A DNA stretch of 64,000 nucleotides from Phycicoccus sp. M110.8 (GCF_032464895.1 NZ_JAWDIC010000001.1:496001-560000), one strand, 5' to 3'; positions 17,301 to 25,633 are shown, counted from the first letter of the stretch. Translations and numbers: made by a program. Notes: generated from the letters alone by a model not told the origin.

Positions 17301-17758
17301 ACTCCGACCTCGCCGTCCTGGGCACCCGCGAGTTCCTCCACGGCATCGAGGTGGGCCACGAGCACGAGATCGACCTCGAGCCGGGCAAGCGGCTGATCAT
17401 CGGGCTGCAGTCCGTCTCGGACGCCGACGAGCGCGGCATGCGCACCGTCATGTTCACGATGGGCGGCCAGCTGCGACCGATCCAGGTCCGCGACACCAGT
17501 GTCAGCGTCGACGTGCGGACCGCCGAGAAGGCCGATCCGGCGAACCGCTCGCACGTGGCCGCACCGTTCGCCGGGGTCGTCAGCCTCGCCGTCGAGGAGG
17601 GCTCCACGGTCGAGGCCGGTCAGGTGGTCGCGACGATCGAGGCGATGAAGATGGAGGCGAACATCACCGCCCCCGTCGCCGGCACCGTGGGCCGGCTCGC
17701 CATCGGCACCCAGCAGCAGGTCGAGGGCGGCGACCTGCTCCTCGTCCTCGCGCCCTGA
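14363..17758 (+). CDS. pyc: pyruvate carboxylase
   Basis: A 1131-residue single-chain pyruvate carboxylase (pyruvate + HCO3- + ATP to oxaloacetate), anaplerotic and cytoplasmic. The biotin carboxylase domain (about 1-460) starts FRKVLVANRGEIA and contains the GGGGRGMR ATP-grasp loop. The carboxyltransferase TIM barrel starts near GVTDTTFRDAHQSL. The conserved PYC region follows, then a biotinyl domain whose EAMKMEA motif places the biotinylated Lys at about 1096. Length matches the family. The GTG start has GAGGAGG 6 nt upstream. A 7-bp hairpin follows, then csbD. It has no adjacent regulator. Confidence 0.97.
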   Translation: MFRKVLVANRGEIAVRAFRAATELGAKTVAVFPYEDRKSEHVLKADEAYRIGEQGHPVRAYLDPAEIVRVALEAGADAVYPGYGFLSENPDLAQACADAGITFVGPPSPVLHLTGNKARAIAAAKKAGLPTLRSAPPSTDVEELVRGAEEIGFPVFAKAVAGGGGRGMRRVERREDLREALEACMREAESAFGDPTVFLEEAVVSPRHIEVQVLSDGTGSGPDGGVIHLFERDCSVQRRHQKVVEIAPAPNLDPELRERMCAHAVAFAREIGYVNAGTVEFLLAPDGRYVFIEMNPRIQVEHTVTEEITDVDLVSSQMRIASGETLADLGLAQADLRIRGAALQCRITTEDPANGFRPDTGHITTYRSAGGAGVRLDGGTVFVGAEIGAHFDSMLVKLTCRGRDFPTAVRRARRALAEFRIRGVSTNIPFLQALLEEPDFQAGRLSTAFIDERPDLRTARVPADRGTKLLTYLADVTVNQPHGPGRTRVSPRSKLPEIDRSTPPPAGARDRLLRVGPEQWARDLREQVPVGVTDTTFRDAHQSLLATRLRTRDLMHVAPHVARLTPQLLSVEAWGGATYDVALRFLSEDPWDRLAALREAMPNLPLQMLLRGRNTVGYTPYPTEVTDAFVSEAATTGIDIFRIFDALNDVGQMRPAIDAVRATGTAVAEVVLCYTGDLTDPGEKLYTLDYYLRLAEQIAEAGAHVIAIKDMAGLLRAPAARTLVTALRERFDQPVHLHTHDTAGGQLGTLLAAIDAGVDAVDVANAAMSGTTSQPPMSSLVAATDGTPRATGLDLRAVNDLEPYWEAVRQLYFPFESGLPSPTGRVYTHEIPGGQLSNLRQQAIALGLGEHFEAIEDMYAAANRILGNIVKVTPSSKVVGDLALALVGAKADPDDFEANPTAYDIPDSVIGFLSGELGDPPGGWPEPFRTKALQGRTPKPRVTELADADREALKAEPRATLNRLLFPGPTADFLRSREAYSDLAVLGTREFLHGIEVGHEHEIDLEPGKRLIIGLQSVSDADERGMRTVMFTMGGQLRPIQVRDTSVSVDVRTAEKADPANRSHVAAPFAGVVSLAVEEGSTVEAGQVVATIEAMKMEANITAPVAGTVGRLAIGTQQQVEGGDLLLVLAP

Positions 17759-17786
17759 CCGTCCGCCGGGCCGGTACGCACCCCTC

Positions 17787-17806
17787 ACGCCGCTGACCTG
17801 CGGCGT
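17787..17806 (+). terminator. possible pyc terminator
   Basis: ACGCCGC (17787-17793) pairs with GCGGCGT (17800-17806) around the loop TGACCT, 29 nt past the pyc stop. The stem is short and there is no U-run. Confidence 0.4.
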
Positions 17807-17910
17807 CGCGAGTCCTGCAGGTTCGCGCGACCCGCGTTACGGTCGAAGGAGCACGGTCAAGAAGCGGCCGCGCGTCCGACCGGAACGACACGACACCACA
17901 GGAGTGCGAC

Positions 17911-18084
17911 ATGGGCATGGACGACAAGCTGGGCAACGCCGCGGAGCAGGCCGAGGGCAAGGCCAAGGAGGCCGCCGGCAAGGCCACCGACAACGAGCGC
18001 CTCGAGGCCGAGGGCCAGACGGACCAGGCCAAGGCCGACATGAAGCAGGCCGGCGAGAAGGTCAAGGACGCGTTCAAGAACTGA
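17911..18084 (+). CDS. CsbD family stress protein
   Basis: A 57-residue, highly charged, helix-forming protein that begins MGMDDKLGNAAEQAEGKAKE and continues with the usual CsbD pattern of GKA/ADM-K repeats (AAGKATDNERLEAEGQTDQ). Family members are general-stress proteins of unknown mechanism, often under alternative sigma factors. The ATG at 17911 follows ACCACAGGAGTGCGAC, a good ribosome-binding site. The 152 bp from pyc to here hold the promoter; I see no certain sigma-B-type boxes. A strong terminator follows. Confidence 0.9.
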   Translation: MGMDDKLGNAAEQAEGKAKEAAGKATDNERLEAEGQTDQAKADMKQAGEKVKDAFKN

Positions 18085-18096
18085 CCCGACGCCGTG

Positions 18097-18124
18097 CCGC
18101 CCGCTCGCCCGTGCGAGCGGGCGG
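18097..18124. terminator. bidirectional terminator, csbD / DUF2207
   Basis: A perfect 11-bp stem, CCGCCCGCTCG (18097-18107) with CGAGCGGGCGG (18114-18124), surrounds a 6-nt loop. It lies 13 nt after csbD and 16 nt past the end of the convergent DUF2207 gene, so it can serve both. Confidence 0.75.
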
Positions 18125-18139
18125 TGTCGTGTCCGGGGA

Positions 18140-20083
18140 CTACCAGGAGCCGCCGCCCCCGCCGCCCCCTCCGCCGCCGGAGAAGCCGCCGCCACCGGAG
18201 AAGCCGGAGCCGCCCGAGCTCCCGGGGGTGCTGGTGAAGGTGCTGCCGGCAGAGCTGGCGAACGAGTCCATGCCGTCGGCGATGCCGCCGAACGAGCCGT
18301 AGTCGCCGCCGAGGTACCAGGTCGGCATGAGCAGGGGGTGCCCGGCCGCCGCGGCTGCCTCGGCCACCTGCTGGAAGGTCGACGCCCACTGGGAGGCGAC
18401 GCCGAAGACGATGGCGTAGGGCAGGTACCGGCTGAAGACGTCCTGCGCCTCCTCCCACTTGATCTGGTTCGCCTCGGCCGTCACGAGGTACTGCTTGAAG
18501 CCCTTGGACTGCGCGAGCACGGCGCTGCCGTCGGCGGTCCGGGCGGCCATCCGCCGACCCAGGAACATCGTGATGACCCCGGCGAGCAGGGTGCCGATCG
18601 ACAGCGTGTACGACGGCGAGAACGGCATGCCCGCGCCGGAGGCGATCCGCGACAGCGGTTCGTGCAGCCAGAACAGGCTGATGAACCCGGCGGCCGCGAT
18701 GAGGAAGCCGAGCGACTGCCAGGTGCCCCGCTGCCGCTGCGGCGAGCGCCGGAACCAGCCGCGCTGGACGACCTCGTCGTACATCTGGGCCTGGACCTTC
18801 GTCAGCGTCGGCTTGAACCGGTTCTTCAGGTCCGAGAGGTCGACGACCTGGGCCCCGTCGTGGAAGACCCCGGCCAGCAGCTCGGCCTCGTAGATGCGCA
18901 GCGGCGTCCGGGCCTGCTCGGGAGTGGGCTCGGTGCGGGTGAGCCGCCAGTCCTTGCGGTGTCCGAGGCCGCCGTCCCCGATCTGCTCGATCCGCAGCCG
19001 GCCCCGCACCGCGAGGTCCACGAGGGTGGCGGCGACGTCGACCGTGTTGGCCGTCTCGTCGATGAGCGTGCCCACGAGCCCCGGCTGAACGCCCTCGGGT
19101 GGGGTGAACTGCACGGCCACGGTGGGGCTGGGACCGCGCACGACGGCGGCCTGCTGGCCGACGCCGGGCGTCAGGCCCGGGGTGATCCCGGCGTACTGCT
19201 CGTCGCGGCCGCGGGTCCACACCAGGACCCCCATGAGCCCGGCTGCGAGCAGGGGCAGGGTGAAGCCGGTCCCGAGGGCCAGGGCGCCCAGCGCCTTCGA
19301 GCCCTCGGCGGTCGTCACCTGGCCGTCCGGTGAGACGGTCCCCTGCCGCAGCGACGGCGTCAGGCTGCCGAACCCGTCGAGCGGCAGCGACGCCAGGATG
19401 GTCATGCCCTCGCGCGGCCGGACGGCGGGCGCCGAGAAGGTCGCCGTCGCCCCCGGGCTCCCCTGGCACCGCTGGGTCGACCCGAGCTCGCCGAGGAAGC
19501 AGTCGACCCGGTCGACCGGGCTCGGACCGGTCACGGAGGCGCTGACGTCCTCGTAGAGCTGGCTGTTCGAGGAGTCGATGAGGTTGTAGTAGAACTCCGC
19601 GTGGTCGCTGAAGCCGTTCATGACCGAGCTGAGGTGGTACTTCACGACGTAGGTCTGGGTGCCCCGGACCGTCTCGTCCGAGCGCCCGACGCGGATGGTC
19701 GCGTAGCTGCCGTTCTCGTCGATGACCCGCGTGTCCGCCGGCGCACCCGAGGGCGAGCTGGCCGACACGTCGCTGAGCGGGTACTGGCGGTAGGTGGTCG
19801 GGCTGTCCTGGTAGCCGACGCGGATCTTGACGAGGCGCTCGATCCCGTGCCGGTCCTCGCCGCTCGGGAACTGCCACGTGATCGTCTCGACCACGTCGGC
19901 GGAGCCGTCCTCCCGCAGGGTGAAGTCGACGTGGTAGCGGGTCGCCTTCTCGTCGCCCACCGCGTTCGCGGTCGCCGGCGTGAGCACCAGAGCGGCCAGG
20001 GCGAGCAGCACCGCGAGGGTGGCACCCCACCGCGTGCCCGCGCGCCGGCCCCCACCCCGGTGCCGCGTCGTCCCCCCGGCCAC
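18140..20083 (-). CDS. DUF2207 domain membrane protein
   Basis: A protein of about 647 residues with a signal/first TM helix near 10-33, a large extracellular DUF2207 beta domain (YHVDFTLREDGSADVVETITWQF onward), a TM helix near GLMGVLVW, a cytoplasmic region, paired TM helices (SLGFLIAAAGFISLFWL and LSIGTLLAGVITMFLG), and a C-terminus of Gly/Ser/Phe repeats ending in a ten-glycine run and SW. This Gly-rich tail is typical of the family, whose function is unknown. Start choice is uncertain: GTGs at 20083, 20089, 20104 and 20110 are all in frame because a 21-bp tandem duplication covers them; the last overlaps the smpB stop. Confidence 0.85.
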   Translation of the reverse strand: MAGGTTRHRGGGRRAGTRWGATLAVLLALAALVLTPATANAVGDEKATRYHVDFTLREDGSADVVETITWQFPSGEDRHGIERLVKIRVGYQDSPTTYRQYPLSDVSASSPSGAPADTRVIDENGSYATIRVGRSDETVRGTQTYVVKYHLSSVMNGFSDHAEFYYNLIDSSNSQLYEDVSASVTGPSPVDRVDCFLGELGSTQRCQGSPGATATFSAPAVRPREGMTILASLPLDGFGSLTPSLRQGTVSPDGQVTTAEGSKALGALALGTGFTLPLLAAGLMGVLVWTRGRDEQYAGITPGLTPGVGQQAAVVRGPSPTVAVQFTPPEGVQPGLVGTLIDETANTVDVAATLVDLAVRGRLRIEQIGDGGLGHRKDWRLTRTEPTPEQARTPLRIYEAELLAGVFHDGAQVVDLSDLKNRFKPTLTKVQAQMYDEVVQRGWFRRSPQRQRGTWQSLGFLIAAAGFISLFWLHEPLSRIASGAGMPFSPSYTLSIGTLLAGVITMFLGRRMAARTADGSAVLAQSKGFKQYLVTAEANQIKWEEAQDVFSRYLPYAIVFGVASQWASTFQQVAEAAAAAGHPLLMPTWYLGGDYGSFGGIADGMDSFASSAGSTFTSTPGSSGGSGFSGGGGFSGGGGGGGGGGSW

Positions 20084-20117
20084 GGTCACCGTCCCCCCAG
20101 CCACGGTCACCGTCCCC
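20076..20117. repeat. 2 x 21-bp tandem duplication at smpB/DUF2207 junction
   Basis: 20076-20096 and 20097-20117 are identical except for one base. Each unit reads, on the coding strand, GGGGACGGTGACCGTGG plus four bases. The upstream unit contains the smpB stop codon; each unit supplies a G-rich ribosome-binding site and two in-frame GTG codons for the next gene, so the duplication multiplies possible starts. Confidence 0.85.
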
Positions 20118-20574
20118 GCGAGTGCAGGGCGCGCTCGGCGTCGCGCCGGTCCTGCCGCTCCCGCAGCGTCTGGCGCTTGTCGTACTGGCGCTTGCCCTTG
20201 GCGACCGCGAGCTCGACCTTGGCCCGTCCGTCCTTGAAGTACAGGCTCAGCGGGACGATGGTGTGGCCGGTCTCGCTGGACTTGCGCTGGAGCTTGGCCA
20301 GCTCCTCGCGGTGCAGCAGCAGCTTGCGCCGACGGCGCGGGGTGTGGTTGGTCCAGGTGCCCTCGACGTACTCGGGGATGTGCACGCCCTCGAGCCACAG
20401 CTCGTCGCCGCGCCACGCGGCATACCCGTCGACCAGCGAGGCGCGGCCCATGCGCAGCGACTTGACCTCGGTGCCCATGAGGACCAGGCCCGCCTCGTAG
20501 GTGTCCTCGATGAGGTAGTCGTGGCGGGCCTTGCGGTTGCTGGCGACCACCTTGCGCGCCTGTTCCTTGGCCAC
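20107..20574 (-). CDS. smpB: SsrA-binding protein SmpB
   Basis: A 155-residue SmpB, the obligate partner of tmRNA in trans-translation. The sequence begins [40 protein letters not shown] with the conserved oligonucleotide-binding barrel, and the C-terminal [19 protein letters not shown] helix that enters the decoding centre. The GTG at 20574 has GGAAGAG upstream. It follows the M23 peptidase gene (124 bp, with a hairpin), completing the prfB-ftsE-ftsX-peptidase-smpB run. Confidence 0.96.
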   Translation of the reverse strand: MAKEQARKVVASNRKARHDYLIEDTYEAGLVLMGTEVKSLRMGRASLVDGYAAWRGDELWLEGVHIPEYVEGTWTNHTPRRRRKLLLHREELAKLQRKSSETGHTIVPLSLYFKDGRAKVELAVAKGKRQYDKRQTLRERQDRRDAERALHSRGR

Positions 20575-20649
20575 TGCTCTTCCTGTCCGTGTCGGTCCGG
20601 TGCCGCGTCGCGCGCCACCGGCGGTGCAACGCTACCGGTCCGACGAGCG

Positions 20650-20679
20650 GGGCCGCCCGGAGGTTTCCCCGAGCGGCCC
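20650..20679 (-). terminator. terminator after the M23 peptidase gene
   Basis: GGGCCGC (20650-20656) pairs with GCGGCCC (20673-20679); a few additional pairs may form in the 16-nt interior. It begins 19 bp past the peptidase stop and upstream of smpB's coding region end-to-end order, so it may attenuate read-through into smpB rather than stop it completely. Confidence 0.5.
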
Positions 20680-20697
20680 GTCACCGGTGGCGGCGCG

Positions 20698-22044
20698 TCA
20701 CAGCCAGCGACGCGGGTCCTTCGGTATGCCGTCCTCGTAGGTCTCGAAGTGCAGGTGGCAGCCGGTGGACTCGCCGGTCGTGCCGACGTAGCCGACGACC
20801 TGCCCGCGGCTGACGTGGCCGCCGCGGACGACGATGCGCTCCATGTGGTTGTAGGCCGTCACGAGGTCGACGCCGCGCAGGATGCCGTGGTCGATCTCGA
20901 CCCGGTTGCCGTAGCCCCCGGCCCAGCCGGCCGAGATGACGGTGCCGGACGCCGCGGCCCGGATCGGTGTGCCGCAGTTGGCCGCGTAGTCGCGACCGGC
21001 GTGCAGGCGCCAGTAGTGCAGGATCGGGTGGAATCGCATCCCGAACTCCGAGGAGATCCAGCCGTCGGAGGGCGCCGACAGGAAGCCGTGCGCGCTCACC
21101 CTCGGCGCAGCCGGGACCCGCTTGTGGGCCCTGCGCAGGGCTGCGGCACGACGGGCGGCTGCGGCCTTGGCCGCCTTGGCGCGGGCGATGAGGACCTTCT
21201 GCAGGCGGGCCTGCTCCTTCTGGGCGGCGTCGAGGCTCTTGCGCTCGTTCGCCTTCTGCGCCTCGAGGGTCTTGGACTGCGCGGCCTGCTGGACGGCGAG
21301 CGCGTCGAGCTTGGCCTTGGCGTCGGCGGCCTTGGCACGGGCGTCCCGGGCCTTCGCGAGCGCGGCCTCGGCGGCCTTCTTCGCCGCGGCGACCTCCTCG
21401 CGCAGGGCGCGGATGTGCGCCTCCTGGGCGGTCGCGGCGGCGCGGGCCGTCGCCAGCCGCTGCAGTGACTGCTGCTGGACGTCCATGACCGTGTCGTTCA
21501 TGGCGATGCGGTTGGCGAAGTCGTCCGGGGTCGTGGCGCTGAGCGCGACCGACAGCTGCCCCATCCCCTGGTCCTGGTAGAGCTGGGAGGCGAACCGGGC
21601 GACGCGGGTGCGGCTGGCCGAGAGCTGCGCGCGGGTCGAGCTCAGCTCGTCGACCGCGCGGGCCTCGTTGGCCTGAGCCACCTGGAGCTTGACCGCCATG
21701 TCGTCGTTGTACGCGTCGGCGGCCGAGACGTCGGCGGTCGCCTTGTCGAGCGTGGCCTGCGCGACGGGCAGGGCGGCCTGGGTGCGACGCAGGGCGAAGT
21801 AGGTGTTCTGGAGCGCGACCGAGGTGTCGTCGAGCTGCTGCTTGAGCGACTCGATCTCCTTGTCGACCTGCTTCTTGGCCTTGTTCGGGTCGGTCGCGCC
21901 CGGTGCCGCGACGGTGCCCGTCGTGGCGGTCAGCGGCACGGCGGCCGAGGGGGCGGCGATGCCGACGGAGCAGGCGACGGCGAGGCCGAAGGCGGACAGC
22001 CGGAGCCGCCGCGAGGCACGCTGAGACGGGGGGAACGCGCTCAT
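20698..22044 (-). CDS. coiled-coil M23 family peptidase (FtsEX partner candidate)
   Basis: A 448-residue exported peptidoglycan hydrolase. An N-terminal signal peptide (about 1-35) precedes two long Ala/Lys/Gln coiled-coil segments (about 50-120 and 185-285) and a C-terminal LytM/M23 domain with HAGRDYAANCGTPI, the DHG tract and HLHFET. The layout matches EnvC, PcsB and RipC-like proteins whose coiled coils are pulled by FtsEX to activate cell-wall cleavage at division. Its position 80 bp downstream of ftsX supports that. The ATG at 22044 follows GAGG; an in-frame ATG at 22053 is an alternative. A GTATGCCG copy makes the Ile in GIP an ATA codon. Confidence 0.9.
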   Translation of the reverse strand: MSAFPPSQRASRRLRLSAFGLAVACSVGIAAPSAAVPLTATTGTVAAPGATDPNKAKKQVDKEIESLKQQLDDTSVALQNTYFALRRTQAALPVAQATLDKATADVSAADAYNDDMAVKLQVAQANEARAVDELSSTRAQLSASRTRVARFASQLYQDQGMGQLSVALSATTPDDFANRIAMNDTVMDVQQQSLQRLATARAAATAQEAHIRALREEVAAAKKAAEAALAKARDARAKAADAKAKLDALAVQQAAQSKTLEAQKANERKSLDAAQKEQARLQKVLIARAKAAKAAAARRAAALRRAHKRVPAAPRVSAHGFLSAPSDGWISSEFGMRFHPILHYWRLHAGRDYAANCGTPIRAAASGTVISAGWAGGYGNRVEIDHGILRGVDLVTAYNHMERIVVRGGHVSRGQVVGYVGTTGESTGCHLHFETYEDGIPKDPRRWL

Positions 22045-22124
22045 AGGCCTCATTGGTAACACAAACCCCAGCGGTTTCGGGGGAAGCGCGACCGGGATCC
22101 TCCGGACGGCTGACGCGGGTCGGG

Positions 22125-23030
22125 TCAGACGCGCAGGTAGCGGCGCAGCGTCACCCAGCTGGTCAGCACGGAGACGACCAGCATGAACGCGGCCAGCCAC
22201 GGCGCGACGTACCAGATGTCGCTGGTGCCCACGAGCGGCGCGTCCTGGAGGACGGCCGACACCTTGGGCAGCAGGTAGTGGGTCGTCGCCCACAACCCGG
22301 CGATGGCCAGACCCGTGCCCCCGAGCGCGGCCAGCACCGTCTCCATGACGAAGGGCAGCCGGATGGTGAAGTTCGACGCGCCGACGAGCTTCATGATCCC
22401 CGTCTCGCGGCGTCTGCTGAAGGCCGCCTGCCGGACGGTCGTGGCCATGAGGAGCACCGAGCACAGGACCATGAGCAGCGCGAGGAACAGCGAGCCGACG
22501 GTGACGACGTTCATCACCGCGAAGAGCTTCTCCAGGGTCTTCTGCTGGTCCTGGACGCGGCCCACCCCCGGTGCGCCCTCGAACGCGCTGACGACGACGT
22601 CGAACTTCTTGGGGTCGGACAGCTGCACGCGGAAGTTCTGCGGGATGTCACCGACCTGGAGGTACTCCGACAGCGGCGAGTTGCGGTACTGCTCCTTGAA
22701 CCGGTCGAACGCCTGCTGCTCGGACTCGTAGTAGACGTTCTTGACCAGCGGCTTCATCTGCTCGAGCTGGGCCTTGAGGGCGTCCCGCTGCTCGGGCGTG
22801 ACCGCCTTGCCCTGGCAGTTGGCGTCGACGGAGTCCTTGCCGCACATGAAGATCGAGACCTGGATGCGGTCGTACCAGTAACCCTTGAGGGTGGTCACCT
22901 GGCTCTGGGCCAGGAACCCGATGCCCATGAGGTAGACCGACACCATCGTCACGAGCATCACCGAGACGGCGATCGAGGCGTTGCGGCGCAGGCCGATCCA
23001 GATCTCGCTGAGCATGAACTGCACGCGCAT
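22125..23030 (-). CDS. ftsX: cell division ABC permease FtsX
   Basis: A 301-residue FtsX with four TM helices: one near 20-43, then a long extracellular domain containing two Cys (MCGKDSVDANC), and three C-terminal helices (about 170-195, 225-250, 270-292). The RRRETGIMKLVGASNFTIRLPFVMET segment is the conserved cytoplasmic coupling motif. It transmits FtsE ATPase cycles to a periplasmic peptidase. The ATG at 23030 overlaps the ftsE stop by 1 nt (TGATG), so translation is coupled. Confidence 0.96.
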   Translation of the reverse strand: MRVQFMLSEIWIGLRRNASIAVSVMLVTMVSVYLMGIGFLAQSQVTTLKGYWYDRIQVSIFMCGKDSVDANCQGKAVTPEQRDALKAQLEQMKPLVKNVYYESEQQAFDRFKEQYRNSPLSEYLQVGDIPQNFRVQLSDPKKFDVVVSAFEGAPGVGRVQDQQKTLEKLFAVMNVVTVGSLFLALLMVLCSVLLMATTVRQAAFSRRRETGIMKLVGASNFTIRLPFVMETVLAALGGTGLAIAGLWATTHYLLPKVSAVLQDAPLVGTSDIWYVAPWLAAFMLVVSVLTSWVTLRRYLRV

Positions 23031-23719
23031 CAGCGACCACCTCCGTAGACGCCCTTGTTCTCGTCCCGGACGACGTGGCCGTTCTGCAGCTCGACGACCC
23101 GCTTGCGCAGCTGGTCGACGATGTCGTCGTCGTGGGTGGCCATGACGATCGTGGTGCCGGTGCGGTTGATCCGGTCCAGCAGCCGCACGATGTCGAGGCT
23201 GGTCGTGGGGTCGAGGTTGCCGGTGGGCTCGTCGCACAACAGGATCGGCGGCTTGTTGACGAAGGCGCGCGCGATGGCGACGCGCTGCTGCTCACCACCG
23301 GACAGCTCGTGCGGGAGCCGCTTCTCCTTGCCCTCGAGGCCGACCATCTCCAGCGTCTCGGGGACGACCTGGCGGATGGCGTGGCGCGAGCGCCCGAGCA
23401 CCTGCAGGGCGAAGGCGACGTTCTGGTAGACGGTCTTGTTGGGCAGCAGCCGGAAGTCCTGGAAGACGGTCCCGATCTCGCGGCGCAGGCGCGGCACCTT
23501 GCGCGAGGGCAGCCGGCCCACGTCCTGGCCGGCCACGAGGACGCTGCCCTGGGTGACCCCCTCCTCCTTGAGCACGAGCCTCAGGAGGGTGGACTTCCCC
23601 GAGCCCGACGCGCCGACCACGAAGACGAACTCGCCGCGCTCGACGTCGAGGGTGATGTCGCTCAGCGCCGGGCGGGTGGACCGCGGGTAGACCTTGCTGA
23701 CGTTCTCGAAACGGATCAT
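23030..23719 (-). CDS. ftsE: cell division ATP-binding protein FtsE
   Basis: A 229-residue ABC ATPase: Walker [10 protein letters not shown] (36-44), Q-loop VFQDFRLL, signature LSGGEQQR (139-146), Walker B ILLCDEP (159-165), followed by TGNLDP and the H-loop in ATHD. It forms the FtsEX complex at the septum. The ATG at 23719 lies in a region without a clear Shine-Dalgarno. Upstream, 182 bp separate it from prfB and contain a hairpin and two inverted GTATGCC copies, so ftsE probably has its own promoter. Confidence 0.96.
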   Translation of the reverse strand: MIRFENVSKVYPRSTRPALSDITLDVERGEFVFVVGASGSGKSTLLRLVLKEEGVTQGSVLVAGQDVGRLPSRKVPRLRREIGTVFQDFRLLPNKTVYQNVAFALQVLGRSRHAIRQVVPETLEMVGLEGKEKRLPHELSGGEQQRVAIARAFVNKPPILLCDEPTGNLDPTTSLDIVRLLDRINRTGTTIVMATHDDDIVDQLRKRVVELQNGHVVRDENKGVYGGGR

Positions 23720-23847
23720 GCGCGGAGGGGAAGCCTTACGGGAGGGGGACGGACGGCATACCGCGCCGCACGCGGGGCGCCACGCACGACCTCCGCAGGA
23801 TAGGTCGGCAACCTCCGTATGCCGCGCAGCCGCCGCTCCTCGGCGTT

Positions 23848-23864
23848 GCGCCGGTTTCCGGCGC
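23848..23864 (-). terminator. possible prfB terminator
   Basis: GCGCCGG-TTT-CCGGCGC (7-bp stem, 3-nt loop) lies 38 nt beyond the prfB stop, in the prfB-ftsE gap. The gap also holds GGCATAC (23755-23761) and GTATGCC (23817-23823) in inverted orientation about 55 bp apart, which could pair but over a long loop. Confidence 0.45.
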
Positions 23865-23901
23865 GCCGGCGAGAGCGGCCCTTCCTGCCTGAGGCCAGGG
23901 G

Positions 23902-25020
23902 TCAGGCCTGCGCGGCCTTCTCCTGCTCCTTGCGCCAGCGGACGCCGGCCTCGATGAAGCCGTCGATGTCGCCGTCGAAGACGGCCGAGGGGTTGCCCAC
24001 CTCGTACTCGGTGCGCAGGTCCTTGACCATCTGGTACGGCTGCAGCACGTAGGAGCGCATCTGGTCGCCCCAGCTGGCCTTGATGTCGCCGGCCATCTCC
24101 TTCTTGGCGGCGGCCTCCTCGGCCTGCTTCTGCAGCAGCAGCCGGGACTGCAGCACGCGCAGGGCGGCGGCGCGGTTCTGGATCTGGCTCTTCTCGTTCT
24201 GCATCGAGACGACGATGCCGGTCGGGATGTGCGTCATCCGGACGGCGGAGTCGGTCGTGTTGACCGACTGGCCACCGGGGCCCGAGCTGCGGAAGACGTC
24301 GACCTTGATCTCGTTCTCGGGGATCTCGATGGAGTCGGTCGACTCGATGAGCGGGATCACCTCGACGGCCGCGAAGCTCGTCTGGCGGCGGCCCTGGTTG
24401 TCGAACGGGCTGATCCGGACCAGCCGGTGCGTGCCGCCCTCGACCGAGAGGTTGCCGAAGGCGTACGGGACGTCGACCTCGAAGGTGGCGGACTTCAGGC
24501 CCGCCTCCTCGGCGTAGGAGGTGTCCATCACCTTGGTGGGGTAGCCGTGGCGCTCGGCCCAGCGCAGGTACATGCGCATCAGCATCTCGGCGAAGTCGGC
24601 CGCGTCGACGCCGCCGGCCCCCGCGCGGATCGTGACCACCGCCGCCCGCTCGTCGTACTCACCCGAGAGCAGGGTGCGGACCTCGAGCTCGGCCACGGCC
24701 TTCCGCAACGAGGCCAGCTCGGCCTCGGCCTCGGCCATGGTCGCCGCGTCGCCGCCGTCCTCGGTGCCCATCTCGACCAGGACCTCGAGGTCGTCGATGC
24801 GGGAGTCCATCCCGGTCACGCGCTCGTACTCGGCGTTGGCCCGGGAGAGGGCGGACGTGACCTGCTGGGCCGCCTCGGGGTCGTCCCAGAGGTCGGGCGC
24901 GGCGGACTTGGCCTCGAGGTCCTTGATCTGCGCCTGGAGGGCGTCGAGGTCGGTCACCTCGCGCACCGAGTCCATGGTGCTGCGCAGGTCCTTGATCTCC
25001 TGGGAAAAGTCGGTCGCCAC
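23902..25020 (-). CDS. prfB: peptide chain release factor 2
   Basis: A 372-residue class I release factor reading UGA and UAA. SPF (204-206) in RISPFD is the RF2-type anticodon motif and GGQ (249-251) in [17 protein letters not shown] is the hydrolysis motif. The usual programmed +1 frameshift with an early in-frame UGA is absent: the gene reads through in one frame. The GTG at 25020 is chosen from family length; TAGGCT (complement of 25029-25034) lies 8 nt upstream, again suggesting a leaderless mRNA. Confidence 0.95.
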   Translation of the reverse strand: MATDFSQEIKDLRSTMDSVREVTDLDALQAQIKDLEAKSAAPDLWDDPEAAQQVTSALSRANAEYERVTGMDSRIDDLEVLVEMGTEDGGDAATMAEAEAELASLRKAVAELEVRTLLSGEYDERAAVVTIRAGAGGVDAADFAEMLMRMYLRWAERHGYPTKVMDTSYAEEAGLKSATFEVDVPYAFGNLSVEGGTHRLVRISPFDNQGRRQTSFAAVEVIPLIESTDSIEIPENEIKVDVFRSSGPGGQSVNTTDSAVRMTHIPTGIVVSMQNEKSQIQNRAAALRVLQSRLLLQKQAEEAAAKKEMAGDIKASWGDQMRSYVLQPYQMVKDLRTEYEVGNPSAVFDGDIDGFIEAGVRWRKEQEKAAQA

Positions 25021-25087
25021 GAGGGTCAAGCCTAGGGCACCTGCGTGGCGCGCCCGACCGGGCCGGACCGCGGGCGGTGGCCGTCCG

Positions 25088-25633
25088 TCACTCCCCCAGC
25101 CAGGACACGGCGTGGAAGACGAGCTGCTCAGGGGTGCACCTGAGGTCGAGGACGACCCCCGACTCGTCCGCCTCCAGCGGCTCGAGGGTCCGCAGCTGGG
25201 AGTCGAGCAGGCTCGCCGGCATGTAGTGCCCCTCCCGCACCGCCAGTCGCGCCCGCACGACCTCCGGCGGGCCGGCGAGGTGGACGAACTGCACGGTGGG
25301 CGGTGCGGAGCGGAGCACGTCACGGTAGGCGCGGCGCAGGGCGGAGCAGGCGATGACCGTCGAGCGGCCCTGCTCGTCCTGCTCCGACATCCAGGCCGCG
25401 AGGGCCTCCAGCCAGGGCCACCTGTCGACGTCGTCGAGCGGCTGCCCCGCCCGCATCTTGGCGACGTTGGCCTCCGAGTGGAACTGGTCCGCCTCGGCGA
25501 ACACCATTCCGGTCGCGCGGGCGATGCCCTGCGCCACCGTCGTCTTGCCGCACCCCGAGACGCCCATGACGACGACGTGCCGTCGGGTCGACGCCCGGGC
25601 AGGAGCAGGCGCGGGGTCGAGGTCACCAGTCAT
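25088..25633 (-). CDS. gntK: gluconokinase
   Basis: A 181-residue GntK-type kinase (D-gluconate + ATP to 6-phosphogluconate). P-loop GVSGCGKT (24-31), the [22 protein letters not shown] substrate segment, SALRRAYRD and the [21 protein letters not shown] segment are all family hallmarks. An extra Pro/Ala-rich N-terminus of about 17 residues precedes the core. The ATG at 25633 overlaps the manD stop by 11 nt; it is the last gene of the sugar-acid operon and feeds 6-phosphogluconate to the pentose phosphate or Entner-Doudoroff route. Confidence 0.92.
   Translation of the reverse strand: MTGDLDPAPAPARASTRRHVVVMGVSGCGKTTVAQGIARATGMVFAEADQFHSEANVAKMRAGQPLDDVDRWPWLEALAAWMSEQDEQGRSTVIACSALRRAYRDVLRSAPPTVQFVHLAGPPEVVRARLAVREGHYMPASLLDSQLRTLEPLEADESGVVLDLRCTPEQLVFHAVSWLGE

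Noticed and set aside
14135-17788. A 1217-codon open frame antisense to pyc
   Set aside because: High G+C removes stops from the complement of codon-biased genes. The sense strand has every pyruvate carboxylase motif and a ribosome-binding site; the antisense product has no recognisable domain.
18140-18210. Ten-glycine run at the DUF2207 C-terminus as a sequencing error
   Set aside because: Gly-rich tails ending in W are typical of this family and the frame is intact.
23902-25020. Programmed +1 frameshift in prfB
   Set aside because: No early in-frame UGA interrupts the gene; one frame covers the complete protein.
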